Source: Trema orientale
Taxonomy: Eukaryota > Streptophyta > Magnoliopsida > Rosales > Cannabaceae
Direction of reading: 5' to 3'
NCBI GenBank assembly: GCA_002914845.1
Contig: JXTC01000026.1
Location: forward strand, 1,537,899 to 1,601,898
Length of the DNA stretch: 64,000 nt
Shown: one piece after another, positions 1-9,854 of the stretch
Layout of the letters: each line of letters opens with the position of its first letter
Numbering within the stretch: position 1 is the first letter of the stretch
Translations under genes and position numbers: made by a program
Notes under the pieces: model-generated
Database searches by the model: none
The model's input: the letters and a program-made list of their open reading frames with translations, nothing else
What the model was told of the DNA's origin: nothing

Positions 1-271
1 TACTTCAAGTATCTCATTAATTATTAAAAAGTGGTATTTTTCTAAATGCATCTAAAAGTGGTATTTTTCAAATAATTTTAAAATCTGGAATTTTTCAATT
101 CTTTTTGAAAAATTGTCATAAAAAATCAAATTTATTCTTATATAATTGGTCGTTAAATTTTAGAGGCTATGAAAAGAAATAAATGAAACTTCAAAAAATA
201 AACTTTAACTATGGCTTGCATTTACCATTTAAAAAAAAAAAAATCAATAGACCTCCCATTTTAGGTCCATC
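1..271. other. intergenic DNA upstream of copia-1
   Basis: No gene is visible. The first 110 bases contain two copies of the motif AGTGGTATTTTTC (about 31-43 and 57-69), which recurs in diverged form at many other places in the window. An A-run lies at about 231-243. The stretch ends at the first base of the copia-1 5' LTR. Confidence 0.5.
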
Positions 272-615
272 TGTTGGGCTATACACGTTTTTACCCAATA
301 TGTGGGCCACTGATTTTTATAACAATTATATAATATTAGGGCTGTCTAATTAAGTGAGGCCAATTAAGTGATCTAATTAAGAGTTCAGGAAGTTACCTAT
401 TAAGTGCGGACTCTGTAATGTGTGGTTACCTAATCCTAGTCCAATAAGGATTAATGGAGTATTTATTGGTGACTAGTATATAAGGACATAACTATAGGGT
501 TTTGGTCCCCAAGCCAAATAGAACGTGTGCTCTTCTCCTCTGTCTCCATCAACAGAGAGAGACCTATTGAGCATACATAGAGTATTCTGGCTCTAATCAA
601 TTGCTTCCGTTTACG
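272..615 (+). repeat. copia-1 5' LTR
   Basis: It begins TGTTGGG and ends near TTTACG, where the 3' LTR keeps the canonical CA. A probable promoter TATA box, TATATAAGG, sits at 477-485. Compared with the 3' LTR it lacks 25 bp near its end. The gap is bounded by the direct repeat GGCT, which accounts for the length difference (344 versus 369 bp). The U3 part carries repeated AATTAAGTGA motifs. Confidence 0.9.
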
Positions 616-640
616 TGATCTTTCTTTGCTGTCAAACTCA

Positions 641-1983
641 ATGGATTCAGGTTAGTCACGGGTTTCTCTCAACAATCGGGTTCAGAAAAATTTTTAGGTC
701 GTTTTGACATATTTAAAGCATACGGTCTTAGTTTTGGGTAGAATTGAGTCGTTTTTCGACTCAATTCAAGGAGTTCCAACCTGAAACTTAATTAATCAAG
801 TTTTATTTTCTCAACCCACTTTTAGTACGACCCACACTTTATCTGTTGAAAACTCTATTTGTTTCTAAGAGTTGATAAAAGTGCTTAAAACTTAGTCGGT
901 CATCCATTAATTTTTGTGCACTGAAATTTTTAGTTTAATATTCTGGACACTATGGTTATTATTTTCTTTGCGCTATTTGTTTAAATATTTTGAAATAGAT
1001 GAGTTGAAACAACATGTTGCCAAAGTAACCTCTATTGCATAAATTTATTTATTTTAAAATATTTAAATGAATGTGTGTTCATTGTTCATGCGAATAATTA
1101 CCGGCCCAAAAGAAGGTGATTATTTGGCCGAATAATGAATACACCTGTGGTAATAGATATGTAATGGTTATCAAGTTTCCATGTGGACAGTAAATCGGCC
1201 CAAAAGAAGATTTGCTGTCTGACAGGATTTACTGTCAATATTTGATTACTGCACTGAAGAGTACCACTTACAAGTTGATAAGTCGGCCTAAAGGAAGGCT
1301 TATTGATGTTGTTCTGGGTATCTTGTGATGGAAGCCCACCTTTTATGTTTGTGTCATACTAGTATATCTTATTTTGTATGCTTAGTTTATGACATGTTTT
1401 AATGTGAATTGTTATTTTTGCTTTTGTTCTCTGTTCAGTTTCTGCTTCAAGCATATCTGCTAATTTGAATTCAATTCCTGTGCTTAACGGCACAAACTTC
1501 AAGAAGTAGAAAGAGCACGTTATGATTGTGCTCGGTTGCATGGATCTAGACCTTGCACTCAGGATAGACCAACCTGCTGCTATTACGGATGAAAGTTCTG
1601 ATACGGATGTTAAGAACTTTGAGCAGTGGGAACGTTCTAATCGCATGAGTCTTATGATCATGAAACATTCTATACCTGAGACCATTAGGGGCGCTGTGCC
1701 AGAGATTGATAATGCTAAGGCGTTCCTTGACGCAATTGCAGAACGTTTCCAAAAGAATGAAAAAGCGGAAACTAGTACCATACTGAGCAATTTGCTTGCT
1801 ATGCGTTATAAAGGTAAAGGGAACATCAGGGAGTACATCATGGAGATGTCCAATCTAGCTTCAAAACTAAAAGTACTTAAGTTAGAGCTGTCGGATCACT
1901 TGCTCATGCAATTAGTATTACTATCTCTTCCGCCACAATTCAGTCAATTTAAGGTAAGTTACAACACTCAGAAAGAAAAATAG
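641..1983 (+). pseudogene. copia-1 gag, 5' part, with a probable leader intron
   Basis: The gag reading frame is open upstream of its first stop but has no ATG close by. An ATG at 641 followed by three codons meets a GT at 651, and a pyrimidine-rich tract ends in AG at 1438. Joining these keeps the frame into gag, so I infer a 788-bp intron in the leader. In-frame TAG codons at 1507-1509 and 1981-1983 break the frame. The segment between them holds the copia-type gag (UBN2-like) domain. The frame continues past 1983 to the zinc knuckle. Visible: the stops, splice-like dinucleotides and frame agreement. Inferred: that the intron was used. Confidence 0.7.
1102..1298 (+). repeat. three spaced copies of a CGGCC leader motif
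   Basis: CGGCCCAAAAGAAGG occurs at 1102-1116, with near copies at 1196-1210 and 1284-1298, so the spacing is 94 and 88 bp. The first copy is followed by GGCCG at 1126-1130, which could form a short hairpin with it. The array lies inside the inferred leader intron of copia-1. Confidence 0.75.
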
Positions 1984-4900
1984 ACTCTTAATGAGCTCAT
2001 ATCTCAGTGTGTGCAAAAAGAGGATAGATTGAAGCGAGATAAGACTGAGAGTGCTCACCTAGCAACAACCTCTCAAGATAAGAAAATGAAAAGGACTAAG
2101 GATCAAGGAGCTGTATCCGGGACTTCACATATTAAAATGCAGAGGAAACAAGATAATGATTCAGCTTGTTTCTTCTGCAAGAAGGCAGGACATGTGAAGA
2201 AGGAATGTCCCAAGTACGCCACCTGGCGTATCAAGAAGGGTAAGCTTCTCAATTTTGTCTGTTTTGAGGTTAATTTTACTTCTGTACCCAATCATACTTT
2301 GTGGGTGGATACTGGCACCACTACTCACATAAGTATGTCTATGCAGGATTGTCTGAGGAGCCGTCTGCCAAGTGATGCTGAAAGATACATCTATGTGGAC
2401 AACGGCGATACAGCTACAGTGGAGGCAATAGGTTTATTTAGGTTGCAATTAAGTTCTGGTCTATTTTTGGATTTGGATGAGACATTTATTATACCGTCAT
2501 TTAGACGGAATTTAATTTCCATTTCAGTTTTGGATAAATCAGGTTATTCTTATTCATTTGGAAATAATAAATTTAGTCTTTTTCAGAATTCCAATATTCT
2601 TGCAACTGGTACTTTGATTGATAACCTATATAAAGTCAACACTGTTACCTCAATTAATGAAACTTTGCATGTCGAGAAACGTGGTACAAAACGCAAAACC
2701 ACTGAGAATTTTTCTATGTTATGGCACAAGCGATTAGGACACATCTCTAAACAAAGAATACATCGTCTTGTGTCAGATGGAATTCTTGACCCACTTGACC
2801 TCACAGACTTCACAGTTTATGTTGAATACATTAAAGAAAAACAGACAAATATATGTAAATTAGGTGCTAATAGGAGTTCCAGTATCTTAGAACTGATACA
2901 TATTAATATCTGTGGTCCATTCCCTACGGCTTCATGGAATCGCCAATAATATTTCATGACGTTTATAGACGATTACTCTCGTTATGGGTACTTATATTTA
3001 ATTCATGAGAAGTCTCAATCCCTGGACGTATTTAAAGCTTTTAAAGTCGAAGTTGAAAATCAACTCGACAAGAAAATTAAAGCCATCAAATCCGATCGTG
3101 GTGGTGAATACTATGGTAGGTATGATGAATCTGGTGAACAACGTCCAGGACCCTTTGTCCAGTACCTAGAGGAATATAGAATCGTCCCACAATACACAAT
3201 GCCAGGAAAACCTAGCATGAATGGTGTTGCTGAGCGACGAAACCGAACACTTAAGGACATGGTGAGGAGTATGATTAGTCATTCCTCCTTACGTGAATCA
3301 CTCTGGGGAGATGCACTTAAGACTGCAGTTTATATACTCAACAGAGTACCTAGCAAATCAGTAGCTAAAACCCCATATGAACTATGGACAGGCAAGAAGC
3401 CTAGTATTAAGCACTTACATATTTAGGGTTATCCAGCTGAGGTAAGGCCATACAGGCCACATGAGAAGAAACTGGACTCAAGAACAATAAGCTGCTATTT
3501 TGTTAGATACGCTGAAAGATCCAGAGGTTTCAAATTCTATGATCCCTCTAACAGGTCCTTTTTCGAGACGGGTAATGCGAGATTCCTTGAGGATGTTGAG
3601 TTTGAAGAGGGAGATAAAGTTAGGTATATTGTCTTTGAAGAGGAATTTGTTTCTCTTCCTACAGTTGCTATTGGAGGTGATCAGGCCCCTTTACCTGACA
3701 TTGTTCAAGAAGCAAATCCGAAAATTCAAGACAATATTCCGCAACTCCCTGTCCCACATGAGGAAGTTACTCCTGAAGAGTAACCTCAACAATCTCAAGA
3801 GGAAGTGCCACTAAGGAGATCTACTAGAGAAAGGAAAAAGCGCAATTCCAAATGATTATGTCGTCTATCTCCTAGAACATGAGTTTGATATAGGAGTGGA
3901 AAATGATCCAATCAATTTTACTCAAGCCAAACAAAGTTCAAAATCCCAGTAGTGGATCACTACTATGAAGGATGATATGAAATCCATGAAAGACAATGAC
4001 GTTTGGGAACTCGTCGAACTGCCAGCAGGAAAGAAACCTATTAGTTGTAAATGGATTTTTAAAACCAAAAAGGATTCTAAAGGCAATATCGAGAGATATA
4101 AGGCTCGTCTAGTTGCCAAGGGTTTCACTCAGAAAGAAGGCATTGATTATAAAGAGACTTTCTCTCTAGTTTCTTCGAAAGACTCTTTCAGAATAATTAT
4201 GGCACTAGTAGCTCATTTTGATCTGGAACTACATCAGATGGATGTAGAGACTGCGTTTCTCAATAGTGATATTGAGGAAACGATTTATGTAGTACAACCA
4301 GAAAACTTTGTAACCGAAGATCCAAAGTCTATGGTCTGTAAACTAAAGAAATCCATCTATGGTCTCAAACAAGCATCCCGTCAATGGTATCATAAGTTCC
4401 ATCAAGTTATTTCCTCATTCAATTTTGAGGAAAATTCAGTAGATGGATGCATTTATCACAAATTCAGTAGGAGCAAATGTATCTCTCTGGTTTTATATGT
4501 CGATGACATACTTTTGGCAAGCAATGATATAGGCCTATTGCACGAAACCAAGAGATTTCTATCAAACAAATTTGAGATGAAAGATCTTGGGGACGCCTCT
4601 TTTGTATTAGGAATTAAAATACACCGAGATCGCTCTCAAGGCATTCTTGGATTATCACAAAAGAACTATATCGAAAAGGTACTTGATAGGTTTGGCATGA
4701 GCAAATGTGCCCCAGGAGATACACCCATTGTTAAAGGTGATAAATTCAGTCTCATTCAATACCCCAAGAATGAGTTTGAAACTAAAGAAATGCAGAAGAT
4801 CCCTTATGCATCTGTAGTAGGGAGTCTGATGTATGCTCAGGTGTGTACGCGTCCGGATATAGCGTACATAGTTAGAGTGTTAGGCAGATATTTAAGCAAC

Positions 4901-5488
4901 CCTAGTATAGATCACTGGACAACAGCAAAGAGGGTTATACGTTATTTACAGAGAATAAAAGATTACATGCTCACTTATCGGAGATCTGATCGTTTGGAGA
5001 TTGTGGGGTATTCCGACTCCGATTATACTGGATGCCTAGATAGTAAGAGATCCACTTCAGGTTATATTTACCTGCTTGCCAGAGGAGCTGTATCATGGAA
5101 GAGTGTTAAGCAGACGCTGACAGCTTCATCCACCATGGAGGCAGAGTTTATAGTTTGTCATGAGGCATCGAATCAAGGGATATGGCTGTAGAATTTTATC
5201 ATTGAGCTGCGAATTGTCGATGGCATTGAAAAGCCATTGAAGATTTATTGTGATAATAGAGCCGTTGTTCTATATTCCAATAATAACAGAAGCTCGTCGA
5301 AGTCTAAGCACATAGACATTAAGTTTCTGGTAGTTAAAGAAAGAGTTCAGAGTCGTTTAGTGTCTATAGAATATATCGGAACTAATTCCATGTTGGTGGA
5401 TCTGCTCACCAAAGGTTTAATGCCTAAGGTGTTTCATGAGCACACTGCTCATATGGGTATTGTACCATTTAAAGATATTCAAGATTAG
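1984..5488 (+). pseudogene. copia-1 gag C-terminus and pol polyprotein
   Basis: Domains in order: CCHC zinc knuckle (2167-2208, spacing C-x2-C-x4-H-x4-C); aspartic protease with a DTG triad (2308-2316); GAG-pre-integrase motif LWHKRLGH near 2719; integrase core from about 2880 to 3420, with [16 protein letters not shown] and the ERRNRT region; reverse transcriptase from 3965 with YVDD at 4496-4507; and RNase H to 5488 with YCDN near 5246. In-frame stops at 2947, 3424, 3781, 3950 and 5189, plus a one-base frameshift near 3841, inactivate it. Most stops look like single C-to-T or G-to-A changes. The final frame ends at the TAG closing at 5488. Confidence 0.92.
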
Positions 5489-5553
5489 TGGGAGTTAGAT
5501 TTTATGAGTTCTTTTGTGATAGACACATTTGTTATTTGATATCAATAAAGTGA

Positions 5554-5617
5554 TAGTTTTCTTTATACTCTGAATTTATATTTTATAGTTTTCTTTATAC
5601 TCTGAATTTATATTTTA
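5554..5617 (+). repeat. perfect 32-bp tandem duplication
   Basis: Two adjacent identical 32-bp units (5554-5585 and 5586-5617) lie in the untranslated stretch between RNase H and the 3' LTR of copia-1. The rest of 5489-6000 is non-coding element sequence that ends in an A-rich stretch and the polypurine tract. Confidence 0.9.
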
Positions 5618-6000
5618 TTTTCTTTCTATCTGCTGTTTTGCATAAAGTTGCAGTTTTGCATAAAGAGAAAGACTAAGGTTGATTCGTTAGAATCATAAAG
5701 AAGGACCAATTGGAAATAGGCATGTAAGATCACTTTTCATGTAATTTCTATGCTACACATCCATACTTGATCTGTATCATTGTGTGTGTTGATTTGGTAA
5801 TCATTGATGGGTTTAGTTGCCTACCTAAGTGCAACGAAGGCCGCTTTGGTTTCATGTTGATGTACAAAATAGTTCAGATTGTCTTAAGGGGTAATTTCTT
5901 AATAGACAGCAATAAAGTGCGCACTCAAGTTTTCATTATATAATTATCTCAAGAAAAAAGAAAAAAAAAAAAAAAAACCTATGTAGCCCAAGTGGGAGAT

Positions 6001-6369
6001 TGTTGGGTTATACATGTTTTTACCCAATATGTGGGCCACTGGTTTTTATAACAATTATATAATATTAGGGCTGTCTAATTAAGTGAGGCTAATTAAGTGA
6101 TCTAATTGAGGGCTCAGAAAGTTACCTATTAAGTGTGGACTCTGTAATGTGTGGTTACCTAATCCTAGTCCAATAAGGATTGATGGAGTCTCTATTGGTG
6201 ACTAGTATATAAGGACATAATTATAGGGTTTTGGTACCCAAGCCAAATAGAACGTGTGCTCTTCTCCTCTGCCTCCATCAACAGAGAGAAACCCATTGAG
6301 CATACATAGAGTATTCTGGCTGTGGAAGACCTTCTACCCTTAGGCTCTAATCAATCGCTTCTGTTTACA
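6001..6369 (+). repeat. copia-1 3' LTR
   Basis: It starts TGTTGGG directly after the polypurine tract and ends TTTACA. A TATA box, TATATAAGG, lies at 6206-6214, matching the 5' copy. It keeps the 25-bp block lost from the 5' LTR. Confidence 0.92.
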
Positions 6370-7863
6370 TAGGTTGAAAGTGAAAATATTTGTTTCTCTC
6401 CAATATGGGACTCTTCGATTCCTTTCGTGTGGTTAGTACCCATACTCTCTATCACGTGTGGATGATTTTTTTTTTTATTTTTTTTTCTTTTCTAAATCAA
6501 GAAATTAAGCTATAATAAGACTTATGTTTCCTGACAAGACAGACAATAAGGTACAATTTTAGATTTAGTTCATGTTTACCAATCTATAATAAATCATAAA
6601 GAGAATGGAAATTAAAGAAGTGTTTCTCTTGTCCATTTACTCACGTGTTTACTAACCTATTCAAGGTATGCATTTTGAGAATCCTTTACATAATTAGTTA
6701 TACTTGAAAGATATGGCTCAATTTTTTATTTCTTCTCATTTCTCCCGAAACCTTTTTCCTATATAATTCTTTTAATTAGGGATAAGAAAATATGCCCTAA
6801 TGTTAGAGAGAAACACCAATCTCTAACTCTTTCATTTTTAGTTTTTATTTGGGAAAAATAGAAAGTAAAAATTCTTCATTTCCACAATAGAATACCCTAC
6901 CTTTCGATTTGTCATTGCAAATATGCACGTTCCATTTTTCCATCATTCACCTTCTTTACTGATTGAGGAGAAATGCACTATTCATTTTAATAGGTTAACA
7001 GACATTTGAAAGTGTTATCAACTCTGCATGGTTTACTTTTTATCTTCCTATTGCTTTGGTTAATTTGCTAATTTGATCCTTATTTTCCATTCAAGTCGAC
7101 GCTCGAGCGACTCTAAATCGTCCGAGCACTAGGTTAACCCTTTAGTCAGATCGAATAGGGAAGATCCTAACTTTCTTTTTGGGTTGTCCAAGTTAGTAGT
7201 TTAGAAAGGAAATATAGTATATTTTTCTTTTTTCCTTTTAACACGATTTGTGTTTTACAATACAACAATTCTCTAACTCTTTCTAGACGAATATCAATTT
7301 TCTTATTGATATTTTTAAGCAAGTCTTAATGTTTCAAAAGTACTTACTCTAATGTCCTTTAGAACGTAGATTGTCTGTTCACTAATAGGTTGCTACGTCA
7401 TTGACCACTTCCCACAAAATAGAACTACAAAAATGCTTTTTATCCTGCGTCTCGAGCCTGGTCCGAGCAACGCGGCTGAATATCGACGTTTTATCTTTGA
7501 ATGTGAGCTCTAGTAAATATTTTTTATTTTAAAAAAATTGTGGTCATTCTCTAATAACAAAAGGACAGCTCATATACCCATGATGAATAGCATTACTCAA
7601 TAGAACTACCATCCATCTACTGTCTCTACTAAAAGAGTAACAAAAAAGTGTTAACTTTTGTCAGAAAAAAAAATAAAAATAAAAAGAAAGATGAAAAAAC
7701 AACACATCCGTACTTTGCTCTGTCGTTCACCATGTTTGTTTTCTCCTCAAATTTGACGAGGCCCAACCTCTATTACTGAAGAAGAAATCCTGCGCCTGAG
7801 TCCACATTGAAAAAAAAAAAAAAAAAAATAGGAAAAAAAGCTCCATTCTGAACCTTCAATTTC
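6370..7863. other. intergenic DNA with two CpG-rich clusters
   Basis: No coding region is recognisable. The stretch is AT-rich with poly-T and poly-A runs. Two short CpG-dense islands stand out: one around 7096-7128 and one around 7446-7484. Both contain CTCGAGC followed by GTCCGAGCA. Confidence 0.45.
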
Positions 7864-8060
7864 TTGATCCTATTTCACGATGCTCGTCTCTCCATTTCCA
7901 AGCAAGTTCAAGAAATCGTGTTAGTTCAGAGGTGCCATAGCCATGGAAGCCACTTCCAAACCCTATTGATCTTTGTACTCTTTTCTTCATCCTATCTTTT
8001 CTTTGTGAGCATGACTATGTACCCATGTATCTCGATGGGTCTTTGAAGGTAGTGTTAATT
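7864..8060 (+). other. unrecognised short reading frame, possible gene-start fragment
   Basis: A 60-codon open frame ends in a hydrophobic stretch rich in Leu, Phe and Ser, like a signal anchor. It is followed by AAG-GTAGTG, which could be a splice donor. The surroundings (pyrimidine-rich leader, several short ATGs) look like the start of a plant gene. No continuation is seen before the transposon cluster at 8.5 kb, and the listed frame does not begin with ATG. I do not recognise a family; it may be a truncated first exon or chance. Confidence 0.2.
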
Positions 8061-8540
8061 TGCTTGACTTCTTATCGATTGAGGATTTTGATATTTGTTA
8101 TTGGGAACATTTTCCTCTTTGATGTTTAAAGGAATTTTCGGGAAGTACTTGATATCGATCTGTAATTTATTGATTGGTTTTAGGTATATATGTTCCGGAG
8201 AGAACATAGATAATTCTTATTAACACTTGTTAATTCTAATCAATGCTTACTAAGAATCCATACAAAAATCTCCAGATAAGAGAGAAAAAGAACAAAAATA
8301 AACCAATAGCTCAATCCAAATAATTTAAAAGAGGTTCATAGAATCTTACTCGATGTTTTGAGTCGGTTAATCAACTGCAAAAAGCAACAAAATTGTCAAT
8401 CCCAGTAGTTTGATGATGAGAACTCTGAAGGGTTTCTAACCGTTACCTATAAAAATAAAAAATAATTATAATTACAAAAATACGGAAATCAAGTTTCTTT
8501 TTTTTTTTTTAAATTTTCGTACTATTCTTATTAAACAAAT

Positions 8541-8711
8541 GGGGATGCTACGGTAGGGGCGTCTCTACGTAGGGTCATACCTTAATTATCGTTGGATGGA
8601 AATCTGTGGGGAATAACGGGAATCTGTGGAGAATCTATTTATATACAGATTCCTATCCAACGGTGAATAGACAGGGCCCTACGTAGGGACGCCCCTACTG
8701 TAGACGCGCCC
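8541..8711. mobile_element. MITE copy 1, 171 bp, 6-bp target duplication
   Basis: ACAAAT occurs on both sides (8535-8540 and 8712-8717). The element has terminal inverted repeats, CTACGGTAGGGGCGTC at the left and its near reverse complement at the right. A second internal pair, GTTGGATGG / CCATCCAAC-like, makes the whole element fold back. It has no coding sequence. The superfamily is uncertain. Confidence 0.85.
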
Positions 8712-8814
8712 ACAAATAAATATCACTTTTTTAAAAGATTTTTTAAAAAATACTATTTTTAAAATAATTACTAATTACTAATTTTTAAAAATTAGTTACC
8801 GGTTACTAATTACT

Positions 8815-8982
8815 GGCTACGGTAGGGGCGTCCCTACGTAGGGTCATGCCTTAATTATCGTTGGATGGGAATTTGTGGGAAATAACGGGAATCTGTGGAG
8901 AATCTATTTATATACAGATTCCCATCCAACAGTGAATAGACAGGGCCCTACGTAGGGGCGCCCTTACTGTAGACGCGCTCCC
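8815..8982. mobile_element. MITE copy 2, 168 bp, 6-bp target duplication
   Basis: ATTACT occurs on both sides (8809-8814 and 8983-8988). The sequence is about 93 percent identical by eye to copy 1 and in the same orientation. It interrupts the core of the same foldback element, so both insertions are younger than their host. Confidence 0.85.
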
Positions 8983-9132
8983 ATTACTAATTCCTATTTA
9001 GAAAATGATATTTATCTAAATATTTTTTAAAAAATAACATTTTTCTAATACAAAGGGTACCGAACCTTAAAAAACACACGCCACTGTATTTTTTAAATTT
9101 TTTTCTAAAAATGCGGTAAAAGGCCTAATTTC

Positions 9133-9854
9133 CCAAATCTAAATAGACAAGCCCGTAAAAAACTTGGAATTTTAGGAGAGAAGTATCCTTCAATGGAAGA
9201 CTTGGGCTCGGGCATGTGTCTGCGGACATGCCGAGTTACCCAGCAAAAAACCCATGCCGTGAACTGTAAAATAAAATTTAAAAAAGGAAAAAAAAAAAAA
9301 AAGCCCTGCAGATGCGGACGGACGGTAGCTGTATTTTGCGAGGGAAATTGATAAATGATGTGGCTGTTCATTATTGGCTCGACAGAATTGGAGAGAGAAA
9401 GTAAACAGATGATAAGCGTCCGTTTTATAGAGTATAATTAGTCTAATTCGTTCATACAATAGACAGTATAATAACTATCCTTGACTAGTCTAATTCTGTC
9501 AAATCCAACTCCGAACTAGAATCACATTCAGTCCTGATACCAGCCTCTAACTTCCATTCTCACCAAAAAAACTATTTTTGGCAGTTTGGGTCGGGAGTTG
9601 GGACAAAGAAGCTTAAGACCCACACCACACCAAAGTATGTGAGCTAGAATGGGGTGACGGCAAGATTAGGGAGGTCGTTAGGCCCCAATGAACACTGTTG
9701 ATGCTAATCAGAATTATCCACCTCCTATCATGGTTACTTATTTTGTTTTCTTTGGCTGGGCAGCCATGGCTTAGCATCCATTTGCAATATAACCGTTCTT
9801 ATGGTATCAAATCCCTCTTTGAGCTCTGTTCCAATAGATGGGATTTGCTGATGG
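9133..9854. other. 3' flank of the RCC1 gene
   Basis: No separate gene is visible. The part next to 9855 must include the 3' untranslated region of the minus-strand RCC1 gene, but I could not fix its poly(A) site. Several overlapping short open frames here show no family features. Confidence 0.4.

Larger units (their letters stand above)
272..6369 (+). mobile_element. Ty1/copia LTR retrotransposon copia-1, complete but dead
   Basis: Two LTRs (272-615 and 6001-6369) flank gag-pol in copia order: gag with CCHC knuckle, protease, integrase, reverse transcriptase, RNase H. The whole element is about 6.1 kb. A polypurine tract, AAGTGGGAGAT, ends exactly at the 3' LTR. I see no canonical tRNA-Met primer site after the 5' LTR. 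The coding region has at least seven in-frame stops and one frameshift near 3841, so it cannot move by itself. By eye the LTRs differ at about 6 percent of aligned bases, so it is older than copia-2. No clear 5-bp target duplication is visible: CCATC precedes and TAGGT follows. Confidence 0.93.
8513..9132. mobile_element. foldback element copy B, interrupted by two MITEs
   Basis: With the two MITE insertions removed, the rest (8513-8540, 8718-8814, 8989-9132) aligns by eye with the copy at 25690-26022. Shared parts are a left arm with AAACAAATATCACTTTT-like sequence, a core of TTACTAATTACT motifs, a right arm with TTTAGAAAATGATATTT-like sequence, and the end motif AAGGCCTAATTT. The two arms are roughly reverse complements. 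There is no coding capacity. The family is unknown to me. Confidence 0.65.

Noticed and set aside
262-6374. TAGGT on both sides of copia-1 as a target duplication
   Set aside because: The left copy is five bases away from the LTR end, so it does not flank the element directly.
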